64,000 bases of DNA from AWTP1-13 sp035258605. GTDB lineage: Bacteria; Pseudomonadota; Alphaproteobacteria; Rhizobiales; Hyphomicrobiaceae. The notes below the pieces were generated by a model. That model was not told where the DNA came from and made no database searches. It saw only the letters and a program-made list of their open reading frames with translations. Of this stretch, positions 1 to 8,709 are shown one piece after another (within the stretch, counting starts at the first letter, position 1; every line of letters begins with the position of its first letter). The DNA is taken from assembly GCA_035258605.1 (NCBI GenBank), contig DATFXD010000046.1, forward strand, positions 24,866 to 88,865, written 5' to 3'. The translations under genes were made by a program, and so were the position numbers.

Positions 1-357
1 GAGCACGGCCGGGTCTACTGCTTCGGCGCCGGCCACGGTTTGCCGGCGCCCAAGGCGCTGGTTTATATCAGCTCCGCGGACATGATGCCGCGCAACCTGG
101 ACCGCCGCGTGGAGGTGATGGTCCCCATTACCAACCCGACGGTACACGAACAAATCCTCGACCAAATCATGGTTGCCAACTTGAAAGATAACGAGCAAAG
201 CTGGCGCGTGCTGGCCGACGGCAGCTCCGAACGCATCAGGCCCAGCCAGGGCGAGGAACCATTCAATGCGCACGAGTATTTCATGACGAACCCGAGTCTA
301 TCTGGGCGCGGGCAGTCATTGAAGGACAGCTCACCGCGCCGGTTCAGCGTTGCCTAA
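1..357 (+). CDS. ppk: Polyphosphate kinase, C-terminal end (partial)
   Basis: The frame is open from base 1 and ends at TAA 355-357, so only the last 118 residues are present. The stretch YISSADMMPRNLDRRVEV, followed by a VPI-NPTVHEQILDQIMVANLKDN-type segment, is the conserved C-terminal catalytic domain of Ppk1. That enzyme reversibly makes inorganic polyphosphate from ATP. One difference from the usual SADWMPRNL motif is M for W. A ppx gene follows 29 bases later in the same direction, the common ppk-ppx pairing of synthesis and breakdown. The 5' part lies outside the window. Confidence 0.95.
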   Translation, partial: EHGRVYCFGAGHGLPAPKALVYISSADMMPRNLDRRVEVMVPITNPTVHEQILDQIMVANLKDNEQSWRVLADGSSERIRPSQGEEPFNAHEYFMTNPSLSGRGQSLKDSSPRRFSVA

Positions 358-386
358 CCATACCGAGCTGGCGAAGGGCGCTAGGC

Positions 387-1970
387 GTGACGCGGTATAA
401 CGCCGACCTTTGGCGCAGGACCGAGCTTGAGCCGATCGGTGTCGTCGATATTGGCTCCAACTCGGTGCGCCTGGTGGTCTACGAAGGGGCGGTGCGCAGT
501 CCGACCCCGATTTTCAACGAGAAGGTGCTGTGCGGGCTCGGCCGCCAGGTCGCCTCCACCGGCCATCTCGGCGCCGACAGCGTCGAGCGCGCGCTGGCGG
601 CGCTGATGCGGTTTCGGGCGATTGCGCGCGTTCTGGGAGTGAAGAACCTGCGCGCGATCGCCACCGCCGCCTGCCGCGAGGCCGCCGATGGCGCAAGCTT
701 CATCGCCCGCGGCGAGGCGACCTTGGGAGCGCCGATCCACGTGCTGTCGGGCGAGCGCGAGGCGGCGCTCGCCGCCCAGGGCATCATGATGGGCTTTCGC
801 GACCCGGATGGGATCGCCGGCGATCTGGGCGGTGGCAGCCTCGAGCTCATCGACCTCAAGGTCGACACCCTCAACCATGCCGCCACGCTGCCGCTCGGGG
901 GCCTGCGTCTGATCGATCAGTCGGCCGGCCGGATCGACAAGGCGGTCGACCTGGTCGACGAGGAGATCGCCCGCATTCGCTGGCTCGATGACGGCCGCGA
1001 TCGGGCGTTTTATGCCGTCGGCGGCGCCTGGCGCGCCATTGCCCGCTTGCACATGGAGGAGGTCGACTACCCGCTGCGGGTCATGCACGGCTACGCCATG
1101 CCGTGCGCGGACGCGATGGCCTTCTGCGAGGACATTCGCAAGACCAAGCGCCTGTCAACCCTGCTCGGGATCGACGATATTCCGCGCCCGCGCCGCGAGG
1201 TGCTGCCGTTTGGAGCGTTGGTGCTGGAGCGGCTGTTGAAGCGGCTGCAACCGCGGCAGGTGCATTTTTCCGTGTTCGGCATTCGCGAGGGCCTGCTCTA
1301 CAGCCTGCTGTCGCCGAGCGAGCGGCGCCGTGATCCGCTGTTGTCGTTTTGCGTCGACTATGCCCGGCTGCGTTCGCGCTCGGCCGAGCATGCGGCGGAG
1401 CTTTGCACCTGGACCGACGCCCTGTTCGAGCCGCCGGGGCCGAAGGAAAGCGAGGAAGAGCGCCGGCTGCGCCACGCCGCGTGCCTGATTTCGGATATCA
1501 GCTGGCGCGCCCACCCCGACTATCGCGGCGAGCAGAGCCTCAACCTCATTGCCCACACCGCGCTCGGGGGCATCGATCACCCCGGCCGGGTGTTCCTGGC
1601 GCTGTCGATCTATTTTCGCCACATCGGCACCGCTGGCGACGCCAACGCCGACAGCCGGCTGTCCGAGCGCCTGAAGGATTTGGTGAGCAAGAAGCAATAC
1701 CGGCGTGCTCGGATCATCGGCGCCGCCATCCGGGCCGCGCATATGCTGTCGATCGGCCGACCCGGCATCATCGATGAGACCCCGCTCAGCTACGAGCGCG
1801 ACCGCCTGGTAGTGAGCCTGCCCAAGGCCTATGCCGACCTAGACGGCGAGCGCCTGCGGCGCCGATTCGCGGTGCTGGCGGGCCTGCTCGAACGGATCCC
1901 GGAGGTACGATTGGAGCCGGACAAACCACCCCGCTCGGCCTGGTCGCAGCCGGGCCGCGCCGGCGGTTAA
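387..1970 (+). CDS. ppx: Exopolyphosphatase (Ppx/GppA family)
   Basis: 527 residues. It removes terminal phosphates from polyphosphate (or acts on pppGpp, since the family covers both). The N-terminal half shows the ASKHA phosphate-binding loops: GVVDIGSNSVRLVVYE near residue 20 and IAGDLGGGSLELIDL near residue 145, with an SGEREAALAAQG segment between. The C-terminal half is a helical HD-like domain. The start is GTG at 387, preceded by a GAAGG-like site. No in-frame ATG lies close enough to keep the first phosphate loop intact with a typical leader. It directly follows ppk, so the two are probably co-transcribed. Substrate choice between polyP and pppGpp cannot be settled from sequence, but the ppk neighbour favours polyP. 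Confidence 0.94.
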   Translation: MTRYNADLWRRTELEPIGVVDIGSNSVRLVVYEGAVRSPTPIFNEKVLCGLGRQVASTGHLGADSVERALAALMRFRAIARVLGVKNLRAIATAACREAADGASFIARGEATLGAPIHVLSGEREAALAAQGIMMGFRDPDGIAGDLGGGSLELIDLKVDTLNHAATLPLGGLRLIDQSAGRIDKAVDLVDEEIARIRWLDDGRDRAFYAVGGAWRAIARLHMEEVDYPLRVMHGYAMPCADAMAFCEDIRKTKRLSTLLGIDDIPRPRREVLPFGALVLERLLKRLQPRQVHFSVFGIREGLLYSLLSPSERRRDPLLSFCVDYARLRSRSAEHAAELCTWTDALFEPPGPKESEEERRLRHAACLISDISWRAHPDYRGEQSLNLIAHTALGGIDHPGRVFLALSIYFRHIGTAGDANADSRLSERLKDLVSKKQYRRARIIGAAIRAAHMLSIGRPGIIDETPLSYERDRLVVSLPKAYADLDGERLRRRFAVLAGLLERIPEVRLEPDKPPRSAWSQPGRAGG

Positions 1971-2059
1971 GGCGCGCGCATGGTCCTCCTCGATTGGCGC
2001 ACGGGCGCCATGATCCTATCTTAGGGTTTGGAAGCGAACCGGGCTGGATGGGCTTTGAG

Positions 2060-2983
2060 ATGGTCGAAGACCCCTACAAGGTGCTAGGCGTGCCGCGTAC
2101 GGCAAGCGAGGAGGAGATCCGCCGCACCTACCGCAAATTGGCCAAGGAGCTGCATCCCGACCTGAACCCGAGCAACCAGGCCTCGGCCGAGGAGCGCTTC
2201 AAGAAGGTGTCGGCCGCCTACGACATCGTCGGCGACCCCGAAAAGCGCAAGCAGTACGACCGCGGCGAGATCGATGCCAACGGCGAGCAGCGCCGGACCT
2301 ACCAGCGCGCCCATGCCGGCGGCAGCCCCTTTGGCGGCCGTGGCAGCGCCGGCCGCCCGGGCGAGGACTTCGGCTTTGGTGACATTTTCTCCGACCTGTT
2401 CGGGTCGATGCGGGGTGGCCGCGGCGCCGACACCGGTATGCCGTTCCGCGTGCGCGGACAGGACGTTCGCTACACCCTGGAGGTGGATTTCCTGGAGGCC
2501 GTCAACGGCACCACCAAGCGCGTCACCATGCCCGAAGGCGGCGTGCTCGACCTCAACGTGCCCGAGGGGGTGGCCGACGGCCAGGTGCTGCGGTTGCGCG
2601 GCAAGGGCGGCGGTGCCAGCCGCGGCGGCGAGCCCGGCGATGCGTTGGTCGAAGTGCGCGTGCGCCCGCACGCCCAGTTCAAGCGATCGGGAGACGATAT
2701 CACCCTCGATCTGCCGATCGCCATCGACGAGGCGGTGCTCGGCGGTAAGGTCGAGGTGCCGACGATCTCGGGCCGGGTGCAGCTCACGATCCCCAAGGGC
2801 ACGAGCTCGGGCCGCGTCTTTCGCCTCAAGGGCAAGGGGGTGCGCAATGGTAGCACCGGCACCACCGGCGATCAGCTCGTCAGCGTCTACATCGTGCTGC
2901 CCGACAAGATCGATGATGAGCTGTCGTATTTTCTCTCCGAGTGGCGCTTGAAGCACCGCTACAATCCCGGCCGCTCAAGCTGA
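2060..2983 (+). CDS. DnaJ-class co-chaperone, CbpA type (no zinc fingers)
   Basis: 307 residues from the chosen ATG. The J domain covers residues 4-70 with the HPD motif at 32-34, which stimulates DnaK ATPase. A Gly/Phe-rich linker follows (GGSPFGGRGSAG, then FGDIFSDLFGS). Two beta-barrel C-terminal substrate-binding domains come next, without the four CxxCxGxG zinc repeats. This is the CbpA/DjlA-like layout, not full DnaJ. The frame is open further upstream to a TTG at 1994, and an ATG at 2048 is also possible. I chose 2060 because J-domain proteins normally start a few residues before DPYxVLGV. It is downstream of ppx in the same direction and may belong to the same stress-related unit. Confidence 0.9.
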   Translation: MVEDPYKVLGVPRTASEEEIRRTYRKLAKELHPDLNPSNQASAEERFKKVSAAYDIVGDPEKRKQYDRGEIDANGEQRRTYQRAHAGGSPFGGRGSAGRPGEDFGFGDIFSDLFGSMRGGRGADTGMPFRVRGQDVRYTLEVDFLEAVNGTTKRVTMPEGGVLDLNVPEGVADGQVLRLRGKGGGASRGGEPGDALVEVRVRPHAQFKRSGDDITLDLPIAIDEAVLGGKVEVPTISGRVQLTIPKGTSSGRVFRLKGKGVRNGSTGTTGDQLVSVYIVLPDKIDDELSYFLSEWRLKHRYNPGRSS

Positions 2984-3158
2984 GCCTGGGAACGCGCGCG
3001 GTCCTCACCCCCGCCCACCCGTTTCAAACTTCGTCACGGCACTGTGACACGGCCTTTTGTGGCTCTCCGTTGACGCCATATCTAGCGGCGACGACGAGAC
3101 AACACGCCCATTGGGCGCCGATCACCTTGCCCGCAACCTATTCAAAGGATTAAATAAA

Positions 3159-3311
3159 ATGAAAATGATCATTATTGGTGGGGTGCTGACCGCGGCACTC
3201 CTCATCGCGGTTTTGACATCGATCAGGGCCGATGCACCGCACTGGGTCGCCGGCGGCATCGTCGCCGATGGCCCGACCACACCGGCACCGGCCCATGGCA
3301 GCGACGTTTAA
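3159..3311 (+). CDS. Putative 50-residue single-pass membrane microprotein
   Basis: ATG at 3159 follows an AT-rich leader (AAGGATTAAATAAA) that contains a plausible ribosome site and stands out in this GC-rich DNA. The product begins MKMIIIGGVLTAALLIAVLT, one hydrophobic helix, followed by a short Pro/Thr-rich polar tail ending AHGSDV. I recognise no family. The upstream gap 2984-3158 has a small inverted repeat, GTCAC-6-GTGAC at 3033-3048. Evidence for expression is only the start context and the sensible membrane-anchor composition. Confidence 0.4.
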   Translation: MKMIIIGGVLTAALLIAVLTSIRADAPHWVAGGIVADGPTTPAPAHGSDV

Positions 3312-3613
3312 CACCAGGTCACCACGGGTGATCCCAGGTCGGGCGGTGGCTGCCCACCGCCCCGCTTCGCAGATGCGAAACGGCAGTGCAGCACGCCGGC
3401 TGACGGGCAAACCCGGGCGCTGGGCAAGGCCTGCACGGTCGTAAAGCGGGTTGCTGGCCGCGCGACAGGTCGCCAAGCCAGGCCCATACCCCAAAATCCC
3501 CCGAGAGGATCGATCGCCACGAGCCGATGGCGGGCTTGGCGGCCGACGAGCCCACCTGCGCTTTTAGTCCAGGCGGCCGTCCCGCGCCATGCCTGCCCGC
3601 CCTGGCAGCGCAC
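3312..3613. other. Intergenic stretch, no gene recognised
   Basis: About 300 bases between the microprotein and the 3' end of the flavin oxidoreductase. It has open frames on both strands, but none resembles a known protein or has a convincing start. A weak inverted repeat (GGTCACC near 3316 against GGTGATCC) could be a hairpin after the microprotein, without a T tract. Confidence 0.5.
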
Positions 3614-5563
3614 CTAAATTGCCATTGCCGCCGCCTCACCTTCGTGGATGGCGCAGATCAGATTGCGCGGCGCCAGACAGTCACCGACCAGGTGGGTGTC
3701 GATGCCAGCCTGCTGCAACGGCGCCGCCAACGCGTCGTTGGCAAGGCGCGGCGTCGCCCACAGCAGCAAGCCGACGTTGGCAACCTCGCCCAGCCGTCCG
3801 CTGAACACGTTGCGCCAGGTGAGGACGCCGTTGGCGAAAGCCACCGGCTCGACCGCCACCATGATTTCGGCACCGGCCTGGTAGAGACGGCGATTGACGC
3901 CAATGGCGCTGCAATAGTTGACATTGCGTGCAATCTGCGTGCGCGGGGTCAGGAGGACGAGCCGTTGGTAGCGTGCGGCCAGGGCGTCGGCCACCGCGTA
4001 GGTGGCGGCGCTATGGTCCATATCGACCAGCACGGCCGTCGTCGCGAAGCGCTGATCGCTGCCAACTCCCTCCCAATCGCGCGCCGAGGCGCCGCCCGCG
4101 AGGTTGGGCAACGGGCGCAGCTTGGCGCCGGTGGCGAGAACCACCGTGTCGGGGGCAAGCGCCAAGATCTGCTCCGCCGTCGCCCGGCGGCCAAACACCA
4201 CCGTCGCCGAGGTGTGAGCGAGCTGCCGTTCCATCCAGGCCAGCACACCGCGATAGTCGTGGCGGCCCGGCAGTTCTGCCTCCCAGCGCAATTTGCCGCC
4301 CAGGTGCTGCGAGGCACTAAACAGCGTCACGGCGTGGCCGCGCGCAGCCGCCACCCGCGCCGCCTGCACCCCGGCCGGGCCGGCCCCGACCACCACCACC
4401 CGTTTTGGGTGAACCGCGACCGCCGGCCGCCAGTCGGCCTCGCCGGCGGCACCGAGTTGAGGATTGTGGATCTCGGCCAGCGGCTTGCCGAGATGAATTT
4501 CGCCCCAGGCAAAATTATCATAGCTCGATGGGCGAATGTCGCCGACGCGACCGGCGCGCGCCTTGTTGGGCCAATCGGCGTCCGCGATCAGCGCGCGGCT
4601 GAGCCCGATCAGGTCGCCGGCACCGGCTGCAATTGCGGCTTCCGCTTCCGCCGGCGTCGCGATCCGGCCCAGCGCCACCACCGGTTTGCCGGCGGCGGCG
4701 GGGCGGATCTGGGTGTGGATCGGAAGGAATGGCGCCCTCGGGAAGTGCATATCGGGCACGTGGTTTTCCAGACTGTTGCTGAAGTTGCCCTGGCTAAAGG
4801 CGAAATAGTCGAGCTTGCCGTCGGCAACCAGCGCGGCCGTGATTCGCGCCGCCTCTGGCGGATCGATGCCGCCGGCGACGCCCTCATCACCCGGCAGCTT
4901 GAGGCCGATCACGAAATCCTTGCCGCAGGTGGCGCGGATCTGATCGCACACTTCGACCACAAACCGCACCCGGTTCGACAAGCACCCGCCGTAGCGATCG
5001 GTGCGTTGGTTCGACCACGGCGACAGGATCTGGGCGATCAAGTAGCCGTGCGCGCCATGCAGTTCGGCGCCGGCAAAGCCGCAGCGCGCGAGGCGCCGTG
5101 CCACCGCGGCGTAGGCGTCGACCAGCTGGCTGAGCGCGTCGGTCGTCATGACATGCGGCACGGTCCAACTGTAGGCGTCCGGCTGATCGGAGATGCCCTT
5201 CGGTGACCACACCGGGCTCCAGAGCTGCTGCCGGCCGGGGTGCCACAGCTGGCCAATCAGACAGGCACCGGCGCCGGCGACCGCCGCCGCGGCGCGCTTG
5301 AAGCCGTCTTCGTTGTCGGCCGCGTAGCCGGCGACGATCGCGGCATGCGCCAGCGCCGCCGGATCGATCGCAATGACCTCGGTGACAATGGCTGCGGCAC
5401 CGCCCTTGGCGCGCTCGGCGAGGAAATTGATCCAGCGCTCGGTGACGCGATGGCCGGCCGCGAAATTGGTGAGCGTCGCCGTCAGCAGCACACGATTGCG
5501 CAGCCGCCGTTGGCCGACCTGGAGCGGGCTGAAGAGACGCGGGAAATAAGGATTGTCGCCCAT
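3614..5563 (-). CDS. FMN/FAD NADH:flavin oxidoreductase (dienoyl-CoA reductase / TMADH type) lacking the 4Fe-4S cysteines
   Basis: 649 residues, the usual length for the 2,4-dienoyl-CoA reductase / trimethylamine dehydrogenase group. Residues 1-330 form the FMN-binding TIM barrel: FSPLQVGQRRLRNRV near the start, and HGAHGYLIAQ followed by LSPWSNQRTDRYGG near 175-200. The C-terminal half is an NAD(P)H/FAD Rossmann domain with VVVVGAGPAGVQAA. Between them this family normally has C-x2-C-x2-C and a fourth Cys that hold a 4Fe-4S cluster carrying electrons between the flavins. Here the segment reads DIRPSSYDNFAWGE then GKPLAEIHNP, with no Cys at any of the four places; I checked this in the DNA near 4455-4550. 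Substrate unknown; an ene-reductase or demethylase role is possible. The gene stands alone on the minus strand. Confidence 0.88.
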   Translation of the reverse strand: MGDNPYFPRLFSPLQVGQRRLRNRVLLTATLTNFAAGHRVTERWINFLAERAKGGAAAIVTEVIAIDPAALAHAAIVAGYAADNEDGFKRAAAAVAGAGACLIGQLWHPGRQQLWSPVWSPKGISDQPDAYSWTVPHVMTTDALSQLVDAYAAVARRLARCGFAGAELHGAHGYLIAQILSPWSNQRTDRYGGCLSNRVRFVVEVCDQIRATCGKDFVIGLKLPGDEGVAGGIDPPEAARITAALVADGKLDYFAFSQGNFSNSLENHVPDMHFPRAPFLPIHTQIRPAAAGKPVVALGRIATPAEAEAAIAAGAGDLIGLSRALIADADWPNKARAGRVGDIRPSSYDNFAWGEIHLGKPLAEIHNPQLGAAGEADWRPAVAVHPKRVVVVGAGPAGVQAARVAAARGHAVTLFSASQHLGGKLRWEAELPGRHDYRGVLAWMERQLAHTSATVVFGRRATAEQILALAPDTVVLATGAKLRPLPNLAGGASARDWEGVGSDQRFATTAVLVDMDHSAATYAVADALAARYQRLVLLTPRTQIARNVNYCSAIGVNRRLYQAGAEIMVAVEPVAFANGVLTWRNVFSGRLGEVANVGLLLWATPRLANDALAAPLQQAGIDTHLVGDCLAPRNLICAIHEGEAAAMAI

Positions 5564-5754
5564 GCCGTGCTGTACCGCTGGCGATCAGCGCGCCCGCCGA
5601 CCGGCTCGATCCTGTGCACGAAACGCCGACACCTTCAAGCTTGGCCAAGCGCGTGCTGCAAAGCACAGCGCCCTGACCAAATTGGGGGCACACGTCGCAA
5701 ATCAAGCGTTCGCCGGGCAACGGCGCCAGAGCACAGCAATCACAACTGTTCGAG

Positions 5755-6237
5755 ATGGCCATGAACACTGACGACAGCTTTACTTCCGCCAAGCCGCCGC
5801 CATCGCCCGCTAGCGCCTCTAAGCGCACGCTTTGGGCAAGCTCCCTGCTGGCGTGGCTGCAAAAATGCGCCGACAGCTACGCCGCAGCGGCGGCCTATGA
5901 GGATCTGTCGCATCGCTCGGACGCCGAGTTGCGGCATCTCAGTTTGAGCCGCGACATCCTCTATCGCGATCTGAGCGCGACCGATGACACCCAACCGCGG
6001 CCCGCCGCGCCGGTGAGCTTACGCGCTGGGCGCGCCGCGCCCCCCAGCCGGCGCAACCAGCGCTGGTGGTGGCCCAAGCTGCACGGGCCGGCGCTGCAAG
6101 CCGCCGCCGCGCTCATGATCCTGTTGGGGCTCATTGCCATCTTGATTTCGCCGTTGCTCTTCAAGGACGCAACGCACACGGCGGCGCGCGATAAGGGCGG
6201 GCCGATTGCGGTGGAACCGGTGGTCGATCGCTTCTAA
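5755..6237 (+). CDS. DUF1127-like protein with a C-terminal membrane segment
   Basis: 160 residues. Residues about 40-75 (AAYEDLSHRSDAELRHLSLS followed by RDILYRDL) resemble the DUF1127 motif, a short helical element common in alphaproteobacteria and usually found in proteins under 80 residues, some linked to RNA or phosphate regulation. Here it is followed by a Pro/Arg-rich linker and a hydrophobic helix near residues 118-140 (ALMILLGLIAILISPLLF). The protein is therefore probably membrane-anchored. Two candidate ATGs, 5755 and 5761, lie side by side; neither has a strong ribosome site. It is bounded by a divergent flavin oxidoreductase and followed by a strong hairpin. Function unknown. Confidence 0.68.
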   Translation: MAMNTDDSFTSAKPPPSPASASKRTLWASSLLAWLQKCADSYAAAAAYEDLSHRSDAELRHLSLSRDILYRDLSATDDTQPRPAAPVSLRAGRAAPPSRRNQRWWWPKLHGPALQAAAALMILLGLIAILISPLLFKDATHTAARDKGGPIAVEPVVDRF

Positions 6238-6258
6238 AGCCAACCCTCGGCTGAACCA

Positions 6259-6283
6259 GCGACCGTGGTGCCGCCACGGTCGC
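6259..6283 (+). terminator. Strong hairpin after the DUF1127-like gene
   Basis: A perfect 10-bp stem, GCGACCGTGG (6259-6268) and CCACGGTCGC (6274-6283), with loop TGCCG, begins 21 bases after the stop codon. No T tract follows, so it could be a terminator of the GC-rich type or an mRNA 3' stabiliser. Confidence 0.5.
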
Positions 6284-6511
6284 CGGCACGCGCGGCACCC
6301 ATCGCCCACGCCATCAATGGCGGCGCGCCCGACCCTTACCAATCGCCGCCAACGTCCTGCGGCGCCTTGGCCACCCGGCATGGCCGTCGACCGCTGCGCT
6401 GCCCTCGCTGCTCCGCCGGCGGGCGGCGCCCGCCGTGCCAGCCGGCGGGCTTGACGGGCCCGATTGAATTGGTGAAGGGATGGCACGACTGAGCGCCGGG
6501 AGGGGCCCGCG

Positions 6512-7573
6512 ATGCACTTTGGCCAATTCAATCTGATGGGCTACCGCACCCCCGGCACCCCGGCCTATCGCCTCTACGATCAGGCGATCGAGCAGGTGAA
6601 GGCGGCGGAGGCCAACGGTTTCGAGATTGCCTGGTTCGCCGAGCATCACTTCTCCAACTACTGCGTGTGTCCCTCGCCGTTGATGATGCTGGCGCGGCTG
6701 GCCGGCGAGACGACGCGCATCAGGCTCGGTTCGGCGGTGGTGGTGACGCCGCTCTATGAGCCGGTGCGCCTGATCTCTGAAATCGGCATGGTCGATGCCT
6801 TGAGCCATGGCCGTCTGGTGCTGGGCATCGGCAGCGGCTACCAGCCCTACGAATTCGAGCGTTTCGGCGAGACGCTGGCGGAGTCCGTGCCCAAGCTGTT
6901 TGAGTTCATGGAAATGCTGGAGCTCGCCTTCAGCCGCGACACCTTCAGCTATCGGGGCAGCTACTTCAGCTTGCCCGAGACGCATATTGCCTCGCGCCCG
7001 GTCAAGGCGCTGCCGGAGGTGTGGGTGGCGGGCGACAATCCCGCCCTGCATCAGCTCGCCGCGCGCAAGGGCTGGACGGTGATGTTGACGCCCCGCCACG
7101 CCAGCGTTGCGCAACTGCTCGAGGTGCGCAGCCGCCTTGCCGATATCTATGCCGCGCAAGGTCTCGGTGGCGCGGCGGTGGCGATTGCGCCGCTGCGGCA
7201 TGTCTGCATTACCGACAGCAAGACCGAGGCCGCAGACTTCATCGATAACGTCCGCCACCAGATCCGATTGTCGCAGAGCCTGCGGTTCCGCGAAGAGCTG
7301 ATCGACGGCATCATGCTGGTCGAGAAACCCTACCGCGGCGAGCCGCCAACCGAGGAGCTGGCCAAGTACCTGCTGGTCGGCGACGCCGAAACCGTGGCCG
7401 AGCGCCTGGTCGAGCTCATAGGCGCGGCGCAGCCGCGGCATATGCTGCTGCACTTCCAGGCCGGCGCCTCGCCGCAGCGTTTGGCGCTCAGCTCCATCGA
7501 GCAGTTTGCCGAGCGGGTGCGGCCATTGCTGGAACAAGCGCTGGGACCGCTGGCGCACCTCGGCAGCGACTGA
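6512..7573 (+). CDS. LLM-class flavin-dependent monooxygenase (luciferase-like)
   Basis: 353 residues with the bacterial-luciferase TIM-barrel pattern: a FAEHHFSNY motif near residue 48, RIRLGSAVVVTPLYEPVRL near 70-88, and SHGRLVLGIGSGYQPYEFER near 98-118. Such enzymes use reduced FMN and oxygen to oxidise small organic substrates. The start is firm: GGGAGGGG lies about 8 bases before the ATG. The neighbours, an aldo/keto reductase and an aminotransferase on the other strand, suggest a small-molecule catabolic neighbourhood but do not identify the substrate. A partner flavin reductase is not seen nearby. Confidence 0.87.
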   Translation: MHFGQFNLMGYRTPGTPAYRLYDQAIEQVKAAEANGFEIAWFAEHHFSNYCVCPSPLMMLARLAGETTRIRLGSAVVVTPLYEPVRLISEIGMVDALSHGRLVLGIGSGYQPYEFERFGETLAESVPKLFEFMEMLELAFSRDTFSYRGSYFSLPETHIASRPVKALPEVWVAGDNPALHQLAARKGWTVMLTPRHASVAQLLEVRSRLADIYAAQGLGGAAVAIAPLRHVCITDSKTEAADFIDNVRHQIRLSQSLRFREELIDGIMLVEKPYRGEPPTEELAKYLLVGDAETVAERLVELIGAAQPRHMLLHFQAGASPQRLALSSIEQFAERVRPLLEQALGPLAHLGSD

Positions 7574-7605
7574 GCGGCAGCCGCCCGTGGCCGCCTAGCC
7601 TTGGA

Positions 7606-8634
7606 CTAGGCCGGGACCGGCACGCTCTCGGCCAGCAGCTGTTCGTGCTTGAGCTCGCGCCACAGCTCAGCCGGGATCGACACCGCGAGCCTTTGGATGT
7701 TGTCGTCGACTTCCGCCGGCGTCAGCGCCCCGACCACGATCGCGGCGAGGCGCGGATGCGCCAACGGAAATTGCAGCGCCGCGGTCGTGAGATCGACCTG
7801 GTGGCGCTGACAGATCGCCTCGATGCGGCGCACCTTGTCGAGGATCTGCGGCGGCGCCGGTTGATAGTCGTAGCTGGCACCGGGGCGGGCGCCGGTGGCA
7901 AGAATTCCCGAATTGAGCGGCGCCGCCAGCAGCAGCGACATGGCCTTCTTCTCGCACAGGGGCAGCAGCTCCTCGAACGCCCCCTGCTCCAATAGGGTGT
8001 AGCGGCCCGCCAGCATCAGGCAATCGAGGTCGGCCTCGCGCGCAAACCGCAGGCTCATCGCCGTCTCGTTGAGACCAACGCCGATGGCGCCGATGACGCC
8101 GGCGCGGCGTAGCTCCAGGAGGGCCGGATAGCTGCCGGCCATGGCCTCGGCGAAGCGGCGATCGGCCTCGGCCTGACTGCCGTGCGTGTGCACGTCGACA
8201 TCGTGGATCAAGGCAATGTCGATGCGGGCGAGACCGAGGCGCAGCATCGACTGCTCGAGTGAGCGCAGCGTACCGTCGCGGCTGTAATCGAAGGTTGCCT
8301 TGAACGGCAAGCCGCCGGCGCGCCAGCCCTCGACTCGCTCGCCGTCTTTGAGCGGCGTCATCCAGCGCCCGACCTTGGTCGACAGCACGAACTCATGGCG
8401 CGGATGCGGGCGCAGGCCTTGACCGAACAGGAGTTCGCTGCGGCCGTAGCCATAGTAGGGAGAGGTGTCGAAATAGCGAACGCCGCCGGCGAAGGCGGCG
8501 GCCACGGTCGCGACCCCCTGTTGATCGCTGAGCGGGAAGCGAAAGCCGCCAATCGGCGCGCCGCCGAAGCCGAGGGCGCTGGTCTTGAGCGATGTGGCGC
8601 CCAGCTGGCGCCGTTCAAAGGCCTTGCTCGCCAT
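7606..8634 (-). CDS. Aldo/keto reductase (aldose dehydrogenase-like)
   Basis: 342 residues, an NAD(P)-dependent oxidoreductase with the AKR barrel. The catalytic set can be read: Asp and Tyr in FDTSPYYGYGRSE (near residues 54-66), Lys in LSTKVGRW (near 86) and His in DIALIHDVDVH (near 140). The long spacing and the GRSELLFGQGLR motif are most like the D-threo-aldose 1-dehydrogenase / L-fucose dehydrogenase branch. It converges on the luciferase-like gene with a 32-base gap. The ATG at 8634 has GAGGA 10 bases upstream. The real sugar or aldehyde substrate is unknown. Confidence 0.87.
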   Translation of the reverse strand: MASKAFERRQLGATSLKTSALGFGGAPIGGFRFPLSDQQGVATVAAAFAGGVRYFDTSPYYGYGRSELLFGQGLRPHPRHEFVLSTKVGRWMTPLKDGERVEGWRAGGLPFKATFDYSRDGTLRSLEQSMLRLGLARIDIALIHDVDVHTHGSQAEADRRFAEAMAGSYPALLELRRAGVIGAIGVGLNETAMSLRFAREADLDCLMLAGRYTLLEQGAFEELLPLCEKKAMSLLLAAPLNSGILATGARPGASYDYQPAPPQILDKVRRIEAICQRHQVDLTTAALQFPLAHPRLAAIVVGALTPAEVDDNIQRLAVSIPAELWRELKHEQLLAESVPVPA

Positions 8635-8709
8635 GCTGTGCGCGTCCTCGTTTCAGCTCGACACCGGCGCCGACGTGGGGGCCCATGGTCGTGACGGCGG
8701 ACCGGGCTG

